64,000 nucleotides of DNA from NCBI GenBank assembly GCA_027924585.1, contig BSBM01000096.1, forward strand, positions 2,976,001-3,040,000, in the 5' to 3' direction. Made by a program: the position numbers and the translations under genes. Positions 36,991-48,100 of this stretch are shown in pieces. Positions within the stretch are counted from its first letter, which is position 1; each line of letters opens with the position of its first letter. A model generated the notes under the pieces. The model was given only the letters and a program-made list of their open reading frames with translations, was not told the origin of the DNA and searched no databases. The DNA is from Larix kaempferi (Eukaryota > Streptophyta > Pinopsida > Pinales > Pinaceae).

Positions 36991-38779
36991 ATGGATCTAA
37001 ATCTCACATATTCCAACTATGTTGAGTGGAAATCCAAGATGGCTCTCTTAATGAGAACCAAGGTCTTCACCCGAATACTCAACAAAACGATGGTAGAACC
37101 TCTCAATGCAATTGAAAAGTCCAAGTACTTGGATAGGCTTAATGAAGCAGTTGGCATCCTCCTTCTCTCAATTTCTGAATATCTTCACTTCCATATCATT
37201 CATCTTACATCTCCTAAATAGGTTTGGGACAAGCTCGAATCCCTTTTTGGACAGAAAGATTATATGAAAGGACACAAATTGGAGAATGAACTCATATGTT
37301 TGAGTCCTAACAGCTTCGATTCTATCAATTCCTTCCTCACCAAGTTCAAAAGCTCGATATCATAGTTGAAAAGATATGAGATAGTGAAAGAATACAAGTA
37401 GCTTATTCTTGCCATTCTCTCAAAGTTGAGGCCAAACTTCTCAGTTTTTGTCTCTACTTTCCAGTCAGGTAAGATGTCCATTCCAAGATGGAAGTTTCCC
37501 TCACTTGATGACTTCATCCAATCTCTTACTCAAGAGGAAGAGAAGTTGATCTCCATGGGAATGATCAAACCCAAATTGGATTCTTCCCTTACAGTTGTTG
37601 AGAGAGCGAATGGTAAAGGCAAGCAAAAGATTTATGATAAGAGATCGAATGATACAAGGCCTACAGATAGTCCATACCAGTCAGATGGGGCTTCGAATTC
37701 AAGGAAGATCGAGCATTCTCAGAAAGGAAGATCCAAGTGCACATATTGTCATAGAGGATTCCATCCTGAGAGTTCTTGCATGAAGAAGACTATAGATTTG
37801 ATGGCTCAGTTACTTGAGAAGAACAATCTTCTTGTACCTACATGTGCAAGGAAGAAATATCCTGATACTGAATCTTCTAGATCCGAAGACAAAGAAAGAT
37901 GTCATGCCTTCATGGCAAGTGCATCATAGATTTAGGAGCCTCAAGACACATGTATTCCTCCAAATATCTCTTCTCCAACTTCGAAAGCTCAGTTGGTCCT
38001 TCCATCATGTTGGGAAATGATTCAAAAGTCTCCTCTCAGGGGATTGGAAGAATCAATCTTGGCTATGGTTACTTTTCTTATGTGCTTGATGTTCCTTCTC
38101 TTACAGCAAACTTACTTTCAGTGTATCAAATGACTCATATTGGAGAGCCCAAAAGAGTCATATTTTCTCCAAATGAAGTTGAGATACAAAACATGGTTTC
38201 AAGTGAAATCATTGCAAAGGGAGTTGCAAATAACAATTCCAAACTATATGAGTTCTCACACTTCTCACCTCTCTCGAAGCAATAATCTCTCCATACTCAT
38301 GCCAATGAAGAAAGCAGATTATGGCATGAAGGTTTGGGCATCTTAACTATAAGTACTTGCATGACATGCATGCAAAGGAGATGGTTGATGGGTTGCCTAA
38401 GATCAACTTTTCCAACGGAAATTGTTATGGTTGTTTGATGGGGAAGCATCCTGAGAAGAAGTTTGAGAAGGGAAAGGCTAGGAGAGCCTCTCAACCCCTT
38501 GATCTCATCCATAGTGATGTGGTTGTTCCATTTCCAGATCTGTCTCTAAACAAATCAAGGTATGTGCTCACTTTTATTGATGATTATTCTAGATTCACTT
38601 GGGTATATTTCCTTGAAATGAGAAGTATTTGGGTTTTTCAAGTCTTCTATAGAGAAATTTTCAGATAGGAAGATAAAATCCATTCGCACTGACAATGGTG
38701 GTGAGTACATTAAGGGTGAGTTTCAAGATTTTTGTACTGAAGAGGGCATTAAGATGCAACATACTGTTCCCTATACACC
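36991..38779 (+). pseudogene. Copia B gag-protease-integrase (5' part)
   Basis: ATG 36991 opens a copia Gag (SNYVEWKSKMALLM). The frame holds to about 37929 despite TAG stops at 37219 and two near 37363-37400. A zinc knuckle reads CTYCHRGFHPESSC (about 37738). A frameshift near 37910 leads into the protease, with IIDLGASRHMYSS in place of DSGA. The GAG-pre-integrase (WHE... MHDMHAKEMVDGL, CYGCLMGKH) and the integrase core follow after another shift near 38340. They show HSDVV and FIDDYSRFTWVYFL, then RTDNGGEY in a third frame. Element E interrupts the core after the second catalytic Asp. Confidence 0.92.
38775..38779. other. Target-site duplication of element E (left)
   Basis: ACACC, repeated at 41474-41478. 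Confidence 0.85.
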
Positions 38780-39003
38780 TTCTACAACAATAAATTAGTA
38801 AATAAATAGGTTATATACTATTAGTAATAGTAATTAATTATTATAGTTATGAAGAGGAATGTCTCTTCAATAGTGGATGGCCCAGCCATATTTAAGGCGG
38901 CCATATTCATTGTATTTCATCATCAAATATATTATTATTATCTATTATTCAATATGAGAGTTGGATTCGACTATTAACCTAGTGAATGGATACGTTCACC
39001 GCA
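38780..39003 (+). repeat. 5' LTR of element E
   Basis: TTCTACAACAATAAATTAG to TACGTTCACCGCA; the second base is T where the 3' LTR has G (TGCTACAAC). It contains CATATTTAAGG, a weak TATA-like site, near 38890. Confidence 0.93.
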
Positions 39004-39005
39004 TT

Positions 39006-39017
39006 TGGTATCAAAGC
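39006..39017 (+). other. Primer-binding site of element E
   Basis: TGGTATCAAAGC, one base from the initiator-Met type, 2 nt after the LTR. Confidence 0.85.
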
Positions 39018-40140
39018 TCGGATTCAGCTCCTTCGATCTGAGCTTGGATTCAGCTCCTGCACTTTGAGCTCGGACTCGGCTCATCAATTCCTACTTAAGT
39101 TCGGATTTGGCTTATCACTTACCATCACTCATCACTCATCTCATCTCATCTCCAGTCTCCTTTCAGCCTACCTGTCTCTATTCATCCTCACGCTCCCCAT
39201 TTCACTCCCCGCTGTGTCATCTTCTACACCCTTCGCATTTCATTCTCCATAATTTCCAAATCTTCCATCTCACCGCCTCTCCACTCCACTTCACCCTTCA
39301 TTCTCCACTATCCCAACTGCTCCTCCTCCACACACCTGCACCAAATCGATCCCTCAATCTCTCGGCTCCCTCGCCCTCACGCCCTGCGTACTCTCTTGCT
39401 ACGCAATCCCACATCCTTCTTCTGCACGACCCTCCCCCTTCCCCGCCCTCGCAACACTCCCTCTGCACCCTCCTTGGTCGTCTTTCCCCGCGCCCACCCC
39501 CCGTGTAGCTCCACATCACCTCCACGTCCCTCCTCCACACTGCATGCCCTCTTCCTCCCACGCAGCTCTCCCCCGCGCTCTGCGTCCCCCCTCCTCACAC
39601 ACCGCCCTTGCTCACAACCATGCCCTAACCCACTCCACCACTGCCCTCATCTCACCCATGCCCCTCCCTCTCGCCCTTCCACCTCGCCATCTCCTGGCCC
39701 GACCTCCTTCCTCTCCTCACAAGCCGCTCCCGCCATCTCTTGGCTCCCTCTCCCTAACGCCCGGTGTGCCCTCAGCTCCCTCCTCCTCACACCCTATGCA
39801 CCCTTCCACCAGCTATACACCTCCTCTCCTCTATCGTTGCCATCCACCTCCATTCGCACTGTGCCCCATTCCCTCCATCCACGCCTCCTGCAACTCTAAA
39901 ACCATCCATTTCAAATATATTATAAAATTATTATTTTAAATAATAATAATTATTATAATTCTTCCAATGATAGTATTTAAAAAAATATTACTATTATTAT
40001 AAAACAAAAAATTATTTTTGGAAGAAAAGAATTTAAAATAAAAAATAAAAATTAATAATAATATTATTGTTAATATTATTAAAAGTTATTGTACAAGGTT
40101 GGGAAAGAAAAAAAAAAAAATATCCCCCTCTACAAGACCT
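39018..40140 (+). other. Pyrimidine-rich leader of element E
   Basis: First come three roughly 27-bp units (GAGCTCGGATTCAGCTCCT type, 39014-39090). About 800 bp strongly biased to C and T follows, to about 39900, then an AT-rich block to 40140 ending in an A-run. Many frames are open in the C/T-rich part simply because stops are rare there. I see no protein motif in them. Confidence 0.7.
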
Positions 40141-41268
40141 ATGGCGTCATTCAATGAAGAATTGATCGAGTTTTTTGAACAAATCAGTAAGGATATAATT
40201 GAAATAAAAAATTCTATTAACAATCTAACACTTACAGAAAATGAAGATGTATGTGAAAATTCCGTAGAAGAAGCCACTAAAGCTGAGGTAAAAGAAGAAG
40301 ATGTAGTAGACCATTATGTCAACCATGATGAAAGTAATGGCATTGATCAAGATAATATGCAAGACAAATATACAGCACATCCTATTAATGAAGAAACCAA
40401 CAACGAAATATTTGACAAGGAGAAAGATGATCTTGACCAAGATTGTGATAAGAGACAAGCCGGTGTTGATAATAATAAAAATAATAAATGCAATGACAAG
40501 GAATGGATACTACAATGTGAAGAAGATGTCAAGTCTAAGAAAGTAAATATTCCAGATTCAACCTATACCCTAACTATCCTCTCACCTCAAAGGAATCTCA
40601 ATGGAAGTTATATGGTGATTTCAAATCCAAGAATGTTATATGATGATTGTGAGACCTCATCTTACAAGACAAGTAGAAGGGGAATAACACATGATGACAT
40701 CCTAAATATGCTTGGACTAATATCAAGGATAGAAGTGACGGAGTCCAGTGTCCACCTAGATGGTAAAATTTTCAAACAAAGCATCAATATAGTTAGGATT
40801 TCAAACCAAATCCCACCTTGTGAGCAAAGTACGGATTTCTTCACAAGGATTAGAATGAAGAACATCATTTGGAACAACTATAATATCTATCAGACACAAG
40901 ATAAGACCAATTTTCTTATGCGCATTATAAGCACAAAGAGCCCATTCAAAGGGACTGACACAAAATGTTTTGGGAATAACACGGAAATAGTTAAGGTCAT
41001 AATGTATGTTGAGCATGTTCAATTGACGAAAAACATAGTTAAAAGAAGCAATCACATAAGTAGAAAAAGCGTAAACAAAACTTCGCCAAGTTCATACTTA
41101 ATGCAAATACCAAGACAAAATAACCCAAAGGAGGCAATGGTTGTAATCAAAATCGCATCTCTCAAGTCATCAATGCGACATAGAGCCAGAATAAAAGACG
41201 TCATGAGAAACTCAGCTTTGAGGACAAATCTTTCCCAAGGGAAAGGCAATGCTACAACAATAAATTAG
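40141..41268 (+). CDS. Intact 375-aa ORF of element E, unknown function
   Basis: The first ATG after the A-run, at 40141 (MASFNEELIEFFEQISKDII), is the likely start. An upstream extension would need a non-ATG codon. About residues 1-50 form an amphipathic, possibly coiled segment. Residues 50-140 are acidic and Asn/Asp/Glu-rich. Residues 150-260 look folded (IPDSTYTLTILSPQRNLNGS, YMVISNPRMLYDDCETSSY, HDDILNMLGLISRIEVTESS). The C-terminal 100 residues are basic. I recognise no Gag, knuckle, protease or enzyme motif. The ORF lies where gag-pol would be, and its stop lies inside the 3' LTR. It has no stop or frameshift, unlike every other large frame here. It could be a divergent Gag-like protein or a captured gene. 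Confidence 0.6.
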   Translation: MASFNEELIEFFEQISKDIIEIKNSINNLTLTENEDVCENSVEEATKAEVKEEDVVDHYVNHDESNGIDQDNMQDKYTAHPINEETNNEIFDKEKDDLDQDCDKRQAGVDNNKNNKCNDKEWILQCEEDVKSKKVNIPDSTYTLTILSPQRNLNGSYMVISNPRMLYDDCETSSYKTSRRGITHDDILNMLGLISRIEVTESSVHLDGKIFKQSINIVRISNQIPPCEQSTDFFTRIRMKNIIWNNYNIYQTQDKTNFLMRIISTKSPFKGTDTKCFGNNTEIVKVIMYVEHVQLTKNIVKRSNHISRKSVNKTSPSSYLMQIPRQNNPKEAMVVIKIASLKSSMRHRARIKDVMRNSALRTNLSQGKGNATTIN

Positions 41269-41473
41269 TAAATAAATAGGTTATATACTATTAGTAATAG
41301 TAATTAATTATTATAGTTATGAAGAGGAATGTCTCTTCAATAGTGGATGGCCCAGCCATATTTAAGGCGGCCATATTCATTGTATTTCATCATCAAATAT
41401 ATTATTATTATCTATTATTCAATATGAGAGTCGGATTCGACTATTAACCTAGTGAACGGATACGTTCACCGCA
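41250..41473 (+). repeat. 3' LTR of element E
   Basis: TGCTACAACAATAAATTAG to TTCACCGCA. It is preceded by the purine-rich CCCAAGGGAAAGGCAA and followed by ACACC. Confidence 0.93.
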
Positions 41474-42055
41474 ACACCACAACAGAATGGTGTAGCTAAA
41501 AGGAAGAACAAAACATTCAAAGAAATGACCACTTGCATGCTAAATTCGAAAGGGTTTCACCCTAGTCTTTGGGTAGAATCCATTAACTGTGCCACCTATC
41601 TTCATAATAGAGTTCCTCACAAAGGACTCGGTGACACTACTCCTTTTTAAGCATGGATGCGATACAAACCTGATGTATCTCATCTTAAATTATTTGGATC
41701 CAGAGCTTGGGCAAGGATTCCATCTGACAAAAGGAGAGCTCTTGATTCACAAAGCAGAGAGTGCATTATGGTGGCCTATGCATTGGATGCAAAGGCCTAC
41801 AAGTTACTTGATCCTACTTTCATGACCACATTCCTTGAAAGGAGTGTACAGTTTGAGGAGTGGTCTCTCCATGATACTCCTTCAGTTGAGCAAGATTTCT
41901 CACCTACTACTCCTCCTTTGATTGATGAGAGTGATGCATCTTCACATGATACTTCAGATTCAGAATCTGAAGATGGAGATGATGATGATGGAATGTTAGA
42001 TCCAGATCCACAAGAGCCTAAAGATCGAGGAACTGATGATGAATATGAGTGAATG
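41474..42055 (+). pseudogene. Copia B integrase (3' part)
   Basis: Continues the integrase after element E: CCACAACAGAATGG encodes the QQNG motif, followed by VAKRKN. The third catalytic residue of the D,D-35-E triad is therefore Lys rather than Glu. Then come LWVESINCATYLHNRVP, a TAA near 41648, and HLKLFGSRAWARIP. An acidic tail runs to a stop at about 42055. The usual RT start does not follow. Confidence 0.9.
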
Positions 42056-42472
42056 GGAGATCCAGATCCACGGGAACCTGAAGATCTCGCACCTGATATT
42101 CCTCCTCTTCCTTGATGGGCAGCCACTACACTCTAATATGCTGGTGATTTGGTTGGTGATCCACATGATCATAGAAGAACCAGATCAGGTTTTCAGAATG
42201 GAAGGTTTCATCCTTCTCACATTGTTGATCCATTTCAGATCGATCGAGACTTCTTCGGAAAAGGACACTTACCTGCTTCAGGGATGAGTGATGATATGCT
42301 ACATTAGCATTCTTCAGTCTATTTTGAGGGAGGGGTTTCTTCCCACTAGGTTTTCCCTCTTTCCTCACTTATTTTGTTTAGATTGATTGTACGGGGTGAC
42401 CTTTGGTATTAGTCACCGGGTCCCTATTTTTCTGATTTCAGTTATTATCTCATAGTATAGCTTGCGGGGGGG
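42056..42472 (+). other. End of copia B interior
   Basis: About 420 bp with only short frames. RRTRSGFQNGRFHPSHI, read from about 42172, may be a scrap of the linker that normally precedes RT. The purine tract GCGGGGGGG (about 42464-42472) just before the 3' LTR is the likely PPT. Confidence 0.5.
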
Positions 42473-43275
42473 TGTTGGAATATTCACACCATCATTTTTG
42501 TATTTTGCATGCCTGCATGCAAATATGCATGTTGCATGCATTTTCATTCCACTACATGCATCCAGTCATCATCATGGTAGCCTCCCCAACCCCTAGAGCT
42601 TGATTCTAGCTCTCCAAAGCCTATCTTTAGCCCCCAGTTGGCCTCCCACCTACCTAAAGCGCCTTGTTTGAGTTTCTGCATGTCTAGTGCGCCTTTTCTC
42701 ACCTACCACTGTTAGTTAGAGTGCTTTTTCTCACCTACCACCAGATATCACTCAGTTAGGGCGACTTTTCTCACCTACCGGGAGTTATCACTCAGTTAGT
42801 GCATGGATTGAGTAGTTGTTCCATTGATTGCTCATCCTAACTACTTACAGCTACTAGTTAGCTAGTTTTGGAGTGCCACTTGACCCTATGACAGCCTCAT
42901 GCGCCCCCCTTGGAGTCTCCATTCCCTGATTTATGCCTAGATGGTTCTATTAGACTCAGTTGGACACACTTGACTGACTCTTACCATTTATGACTGATAC
43001 TACTGACTGGATGATATCTCCATAGTTATCCAAGCTAGACTTTGAGCTCGAATTCGAATGCCCTACTTGGCTAATTCAAATCCTATATAATGCATCATCA
43101 TAGATTATTGTATCACATTCTCTACATTCATTATTCATTGTATGATACTGTTATTGTTCATTATTCTGTGTTTATGAGTGATTATTGAGTGTCTCCTTCT
43201 CTTCTTCTTTGCAACATACTTGAGAGTTTGATTGTGAGTTTGTTACAATTGATAGATCCCTTGCAGATTATCATA
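42473..43275 (+). repeat. 3' LTR of copia B
   Basis: 803 bp, TGTTGGAATATTCACACC to CAGATTATCATA, followed by GTCAC. It contains TATATAATG near 43085 and the three CTTTTCTCACCTACC units (about 42685-42800). Confidence 0.93.
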
Positions 43276-43280
43276 GTCAC

Positions 43281-44306
43281 TAGGTTTCACATCAACGATA
43301 TGCTTTCCCTTTTCTGTCTCTCCATCAGGTTATGAGTCAGAGTCTGGATCCGGGGATTTTGTCTCGACCAACAAGGATTGTTTTGAGCGTCACTCATCAG
43401 TGTTGTGCCAATGGCTCTTGTAGAATTCACACCGCTTTCCAATGTCCTTCTTTGATTTACCATTACCCTTCTTTTCCTACGGCTTGGTTTGGTTGTTAGA
43501 GCTTTGGCCATCCTTGCTCTGTCCTTTTCCTTGTGAGTTGGGGACACCTTTTCTAGGCTTCTGCTGCTGATTTGCATACCCAAAATCATCCTTATTCTTT
43601 TGCTTAAACTTCTGCTCGATATTGATGGCATATCTATAAGCTTCTCCTAGTGAGTATATGTCTACGAAATCCATCTCTGTCTGAATGTACTTGTGAAGGC
43701 CTCTGCGGTACTTTAGTGCCAAGTGAGGTTCGGAGTCTCGAATACCCAACTTGGAGAATAGGGTATGGAACATGTTGGTAAAATATGGGACTGTTTGGTC
43801 CCTCTCCTGGCGCAAGGTCGTCCATCTGGTGTAATGGTCATCATAGTTTTCGATGAGGTAGAACTCTTCCTTGATGGCATCGACAAAAGCCTCCCAAGTG
43901 GGGTATGTCCTGAATAGTTCAAAATCATCTCTTGCATGCCTCTCGCAGTACCCTTCCCACCAGTATTTAATATGGGGAAGGGACTTAAGGAGTGCGAATG
44001 TGTCTTTTCGCTGTTAGAAAAATTTTGAACAAAGAAGTAACCCTCTAATAGATTCAACCATTTCTCTAAAGAATCTGCATCTATATTTCCTTCAAATAGG
44101 GGAATGTCAAAGTTAACTTGTACCTTGAAGGGAGTCGCACCCCTGAAATGGTTTCTCATTGAAGGTGCATCCCCCGCCGTCAGCATCCTGCGAAGGATCT
44201 GTGCAAAATTATCCATCATCTCGTTCCTCTGTCGCGCGAGGGCTTCCTCGAGCAACATCTTAATAAGATCTCCTGCTTCGTCATCTATCTTTTCTTCTCC
44301 CTCCAT
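43281..44306 (-). pseudogene. gag pseudogene of element C
   Basis: ATG 44306 starts MEGEEKIDDEAGDL, then a Gag domain (FKVQVNFDIPLFEGNIDADS, EKWLNLLEGYFFVQNFS, about 44115-44015). Frameshifts lie near 43990, 43810 and 43630. Further along come RDQTVPYFTNMFHTLFSKLG (about 43805) and LALKYRRGLHKYIQTEMDF. A zinc-knuckle relic, CEFYKSHWHNTDE, lies near 43430-43390, with the last Cys codon replaced by TGA. The gene breaks at 43281 where copia B inserted; protease resumes at 35913. Confidence 0.88.
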
Positions 44307-44422
44307 GGGATCCTACTTGGGTCAACGAGGAGGGTTTTCCCCAAGCTCAACTAGTTAGAGACCCAACTCTCGATATTCAAATCTCATCGGCGACATGGAC
44401 TGAGAAACCACAAGAGCAGAAG

Positions 44423-44434
44423 GCTCTGATACCA
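44423..44434 (-). other. Primer-binding site of element C
   Basis: Minus strand TGGTATCAGAGC, one nucleotide inside the LTR end GGATCA. Confidence 0.92.
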
Positions 44435-44435
44435 C

Positions 44436-45068
44436 TGATCCGGATGTATGTGAGAAAAAAATGAAAGAGCATATATATATATATATATATATATATTCAC
44501 ATACACAGATATATGGCAAGAAACACAATGATACAACAAACTCAGATTCTATTAAATGAATGAAATAGAACAAACTGTAAAATAAAAGCAGCTAGAATGG
44601 TGGTAGTTATATCTCTTAGAAGAGATGTGGAGGATACGCTCATTCATGACAAGTTGAATACAAAAAGAGGCCGAAAGGACCTATTTATCATAAGCGTGAG
44701 GGAAAGAATCCCAAACATCCAAAAACCTAACCCTAGAAGATGAACCGTCTAAACGTTTGTGGCCCCAAGGTGGTTAGTTGAACAGTCAACTTCTCGGGGT
44801 CATAACCTTTGCATACGATCTTCGTTTGGGGTGCTCGGCAGCCCGTTGGAAAGGTATATATGAGATTTAAAACTTATGAATGGGGCCAAATTCATTCCAT
44901 TGGAAATTGGCAACCCAAATCACCAAAAAAAGTAGTTTAGGGCCTCAAAACGGCCCCAGAAGTTTGGGACCTGGAAAACTGTAGAAAAATTACAAGAAAA
45001 CTGCCAGAATGAAAAACTGTTTTGAGCCAATGGAATAGGTGGGTGGCCACCTATATCCATCTGGATCA
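44436..45068 (-). repeat. Single LTR shared by gypsy elements C and D
   Basis: On the minus strand it runs from TGATCCAGATGG (45068) to CATCCGGATCA (44436), with inverted termini TGATCC/GGATCA. Upstream of it, in element direction, lies the purine tract and pol end of D; downstream lies the PBS and gag of C. It therefore serves as the 3' LTR of one element and the 5' LTR of the next. An (AT)n run lies near 44471-44496. Confidence 0.85.
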
Positions 45069-45070
45069 GT

Positions 45071-45082
45071 CCTCCCCCCTTA
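45071..45082 (-). other. Polypurine tract of element D
   Basis: Minus strand TAAGGGGGGAGG, two bases before the LTR. Confidence 0.8.
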
Positions 45083-45197
45083 GGGAAATGGTCTCCATTG
45101 TGTTGAGTTCCCCCATTAGGTAGGGAAACTTCTGCTGAACTTAAATCTTGGTGAGCCACTTGCCTTGGTGAAGTAGTTGCCCTACTTTGACAACCCG

Positions 45198-48100
45198 TTA
45201 TAGTTGGATCTTCTGCTGGCGGGTTCCCTTTATCTGTGTGTCCATGATCTGATCAATGGTTGTTTGTTCCATGCAGTCGGGGTTAAGATCTGTAGGTTTC
45301 AATTGCTCTGCCACCTCCGAGGTGTCCAACAATGGTGGAAAATATGGGCGAAGGAGCTCCACATTGAATACTGGGTGCAGGCTAAGGAATGGAGGAATGC
45401 TTAGGTCAAAGGCATTGTCACCAACTGCCTTGGTGATGGTGTAAAACCCATATCGAAGTTGACAAATCTTTCGATGGGGTCCTATGAGCCTCTCTTTCTG
45501 TAAATGCAACCAAACCTTATCACCCACCTGGAACTTGTGTGTAACTCAATGCTGGTCATGTCACTGCTTATACTTAGTGTTGAACTTTTCCAAATTTTCA
45601 TGGACCTATTGGAAGATGTGTTGGATTCATTCAACAAATATGGTGGCCTTATTAGCCTCAATCTGAGCATGGGAACATTCCTCACGTGTGGATGCAATGG
45701 GAAGAGCTACATCAATTGGTGCGAGTGGTTGGAACCCCAGACACACTTGAAAAGGGATATGGATGGTAAAGCTATGAAGGGCTCTGTTATTTCTATTTTG
45801 AACATAAGGAAGGCTCTCATCCCATGTGCGGGGATGTTTAGAATTGTACATTCTCAGAATATGCACAATCATCCTTTTGACTACCTCTGTTTGTCCATCA
45901 GTCTAGGGGTGGAATGCAGATGATTTTGTGAGCCTAGTATCCATCAATGACCATAGGCTGGACCAAAAAGTGCTTAGGAACCTGCTGTCCCGATCTGAAA
46001 TGATAGTCTTTGGTAGCCCAAAATGAACCCAAACACGCTCGAAGAAGAGCTTAGCAGTGTCTTCAGCAGAGACGTTCTTCTTGCAAGCTATTAGAATGGC
46101 CATCTTAGAGAAACAATCCATGACCACAAACACACAGTCATTTCCATGCTTGGTTGAAGGTAGTCCAGAAATGTAATCCATGGAGATGGATTCACATGTC
46201 CCATTAGGAGTGGGCAGAGGGGTGTACAACCCCTGCTTTTTTATGGCAGGTTTTGCGATGGCACAGGCAGTGCAAGATCTTATGTATCGGTCGATGTCTT
46301 GTCAGAGCTTAGGCCAATAAAAATACTTCTGCAATATGGCCACTGTCTTTTCGGTGCCAAAGTGCCCTTCAACCCGACTGTAATGAGCTTCCCAAATCAT
46401 CTTTGCATGCTCGGTTAAAGGAACACAGAGATGGCCCACGTGGCATAGCAAGACTTCCTGAAGATGAAAGTATCTACGGATGTTCCTGCAAATAGGGCTC
46501 AATATATGGGAGAAAAATTAGGATCACGGCTATATAGTTGAGGCCACCCTGAGGTCTCATGGCCACCAGAGTGGAGCACTGTGGTAAGTGCGGCTACTAG
46601 AGGTCGACTGAGGCATTCGGCAACTCGGTTGGTGCTGCCCTTCTTATATTTAATATTTAGGTGGAATTGTTGCAAGTAAGTGGACCACTTCTGGTGGTGG
46701 TCATTTTGTAACTTCCCTTGGGTTTGCATGAATTGCAGGGGCTTGTGATCAGTATGGATGATTCTCTCATTTTCAAGGATGTAATGCTTCCATTGGCGGC
46801 AGGCTTGGACAATGGAATACATTTCCTAGTAGTAGGTCGGGTACTTGCGGACTGTATCTGAAACTGTCTCACTGTGATATGCCACCATATGGCCATGCTG
46901 AGTCAGGATTGCACCAACAACATAGTCTGAAGCATATGTTTCAATCTCAAGGGTTGTTGCAGATCCAGTAAGGCAAGGATAGGTGTCGAACATAAGAGTT
47001 TCTTTAGCTCCTCAAATGCTTGTTGTTGTGGCTTGGACCAGTTGAACTTGGCCTTAGATACCCCTTTGGTCACCTCGCTAAGGGACCAAGCAATATTAGA
47101 GAAGCCCAACACAAATCTGCGATAGAATTTGGCAAGGCCTAGGAAGCTGCGAAGCTCTGTGAGAGTTGTCGAGGTTAGCCAATCATGGATGACTTGAATC
47201 TTGGCTAGGTCCACATGAACACCATGTTCTTCCATGATGTATCCCGGATATTGAACCCTCTTCATGCCAAATGAGCACTTCTCTAAATTAGCGTATAGCT
47301 TGTGCTAGCGCAAGGTGCTGAGGACTTGGTGGATATGCTGCAGATGCTCTACCCATGTTCTGTTGTAGATGAGAATATCGTCCAGATATACGATCACAAA
47401 AGAGTTAGTGAATGGACCTAGGATATCATCCATCATCCTCATGAAAGTTGTTGGATCATTAGTAAAACTGAAAGGCATGACCAACCACTCAAAAAGGCCT
47501 TCCCGATATTTGAAGGTAGTCTTCCAAACATCGATTTGCTCAATTGGAACTTGATGATAGACACACTTCAAATCAATCTTGCTAAAATATTTGGCACCCT
47601 TGAGATGGTCAAGAAGGTCGTCGATATGGGGAATGGGATACCAATTCCGGACTATGATCTTGTTTAGAGCTCGGTAATCAATACAGAGTCACCATGTCCC
47701 GTCTTTCTTCTGTACCAACACAATTGGGATCCCACAAGGCGAGGAGCTAGGTCGAATGTACCCCTTTTGGACCAATTCTTGAATCTGGCGTTTTATTTCT
47801 TCATTTTCCATGAGGGAACGCCTGTATACTGGCCCGTTAAGTAAAGGAGAACCAAGTGTCATATCAATGGAATGCTTGATCGGGCAATGTATTGGCACCC
47901 CGGTGGGTGTGGTGAAGATGTCTTTGTATGCTTCCATGATCTTGTCCACCTGTTTCTGATGCGTAGAGGGGCTCTGCATGGAGCTGGTGGATGTTGCTGC
48001 AATCTTTCATTCACCTTCAGAAAGAACCATGAAGAGGACGAATTTCCCTGTCTGGGAGATTACCTTCTTGCACTACTTAGTTGTGATGAGAGACACTACA

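Larger units (their letters stand above)
38780..41473 (+). mobile_element. Short non-autonomous LTR retroelement E
   Basis: The element is 2,694 bp. It has 224-bp LTRs (38780-39003 and 41250-41473) differing at only about three positions, TSD ACACC, a PBS, a pyrimidine-rich leader of about 0.9 kb, and one open ORF of 375 codons. There is no RT, RNase H, integrase or protease motif in any frame. The close LTRs make it one of the youngest insertions here, in a three-level nest: gypsy C, then copia B, then E. Confidence 0.93.
35919..43275 (+). mobile_element. Ty1/copia element B, lacking RT, nested in gypsy C
   Basis: LTRs lie at 35919-36684 and 42473-43275 with TSD GTCAC on both sides. The 5' LTR start is mutated (TTTTGGAA versus TGTTGGAA) and the 3' LTR end reads ATA instead of ACA. 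The interior holds PBS, gag, protease and integrase, but no RT or RNase H sequence between the integrase tail (about 42055) and the 3' LTR. It is itself interrupted by element E (38780-41473). Confidence 0.93.
34567..45068 (-). mobile_element. Ty3/gypsy element C (split by copia B, truncated)
   Basis: In minus-strand order: LTR 45068-44436 (shared with element D), PBS 44434-44423, gag 44306-43281, interruption by copia B, then protease and RT 35913-34567. The element ends mid-RT at about 34567. Its protease-RT is closely similar to that of element D. Confidence 0.88.

Noticed and set aside
39107-39939. Several long ORFs in the leader of element E
   Set aside because: Open on both strands and in several frames because C/T-rich sequence lacks stops; Ser/Pro/Leu-rich composition only.
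40099-40140. 14-residue N-terminal extension (GKKKKK) of the element E ORF
   Set aside because: The codon at 40099 is TTG and the Lys run is an A-tract; the first ATG is at 40141.
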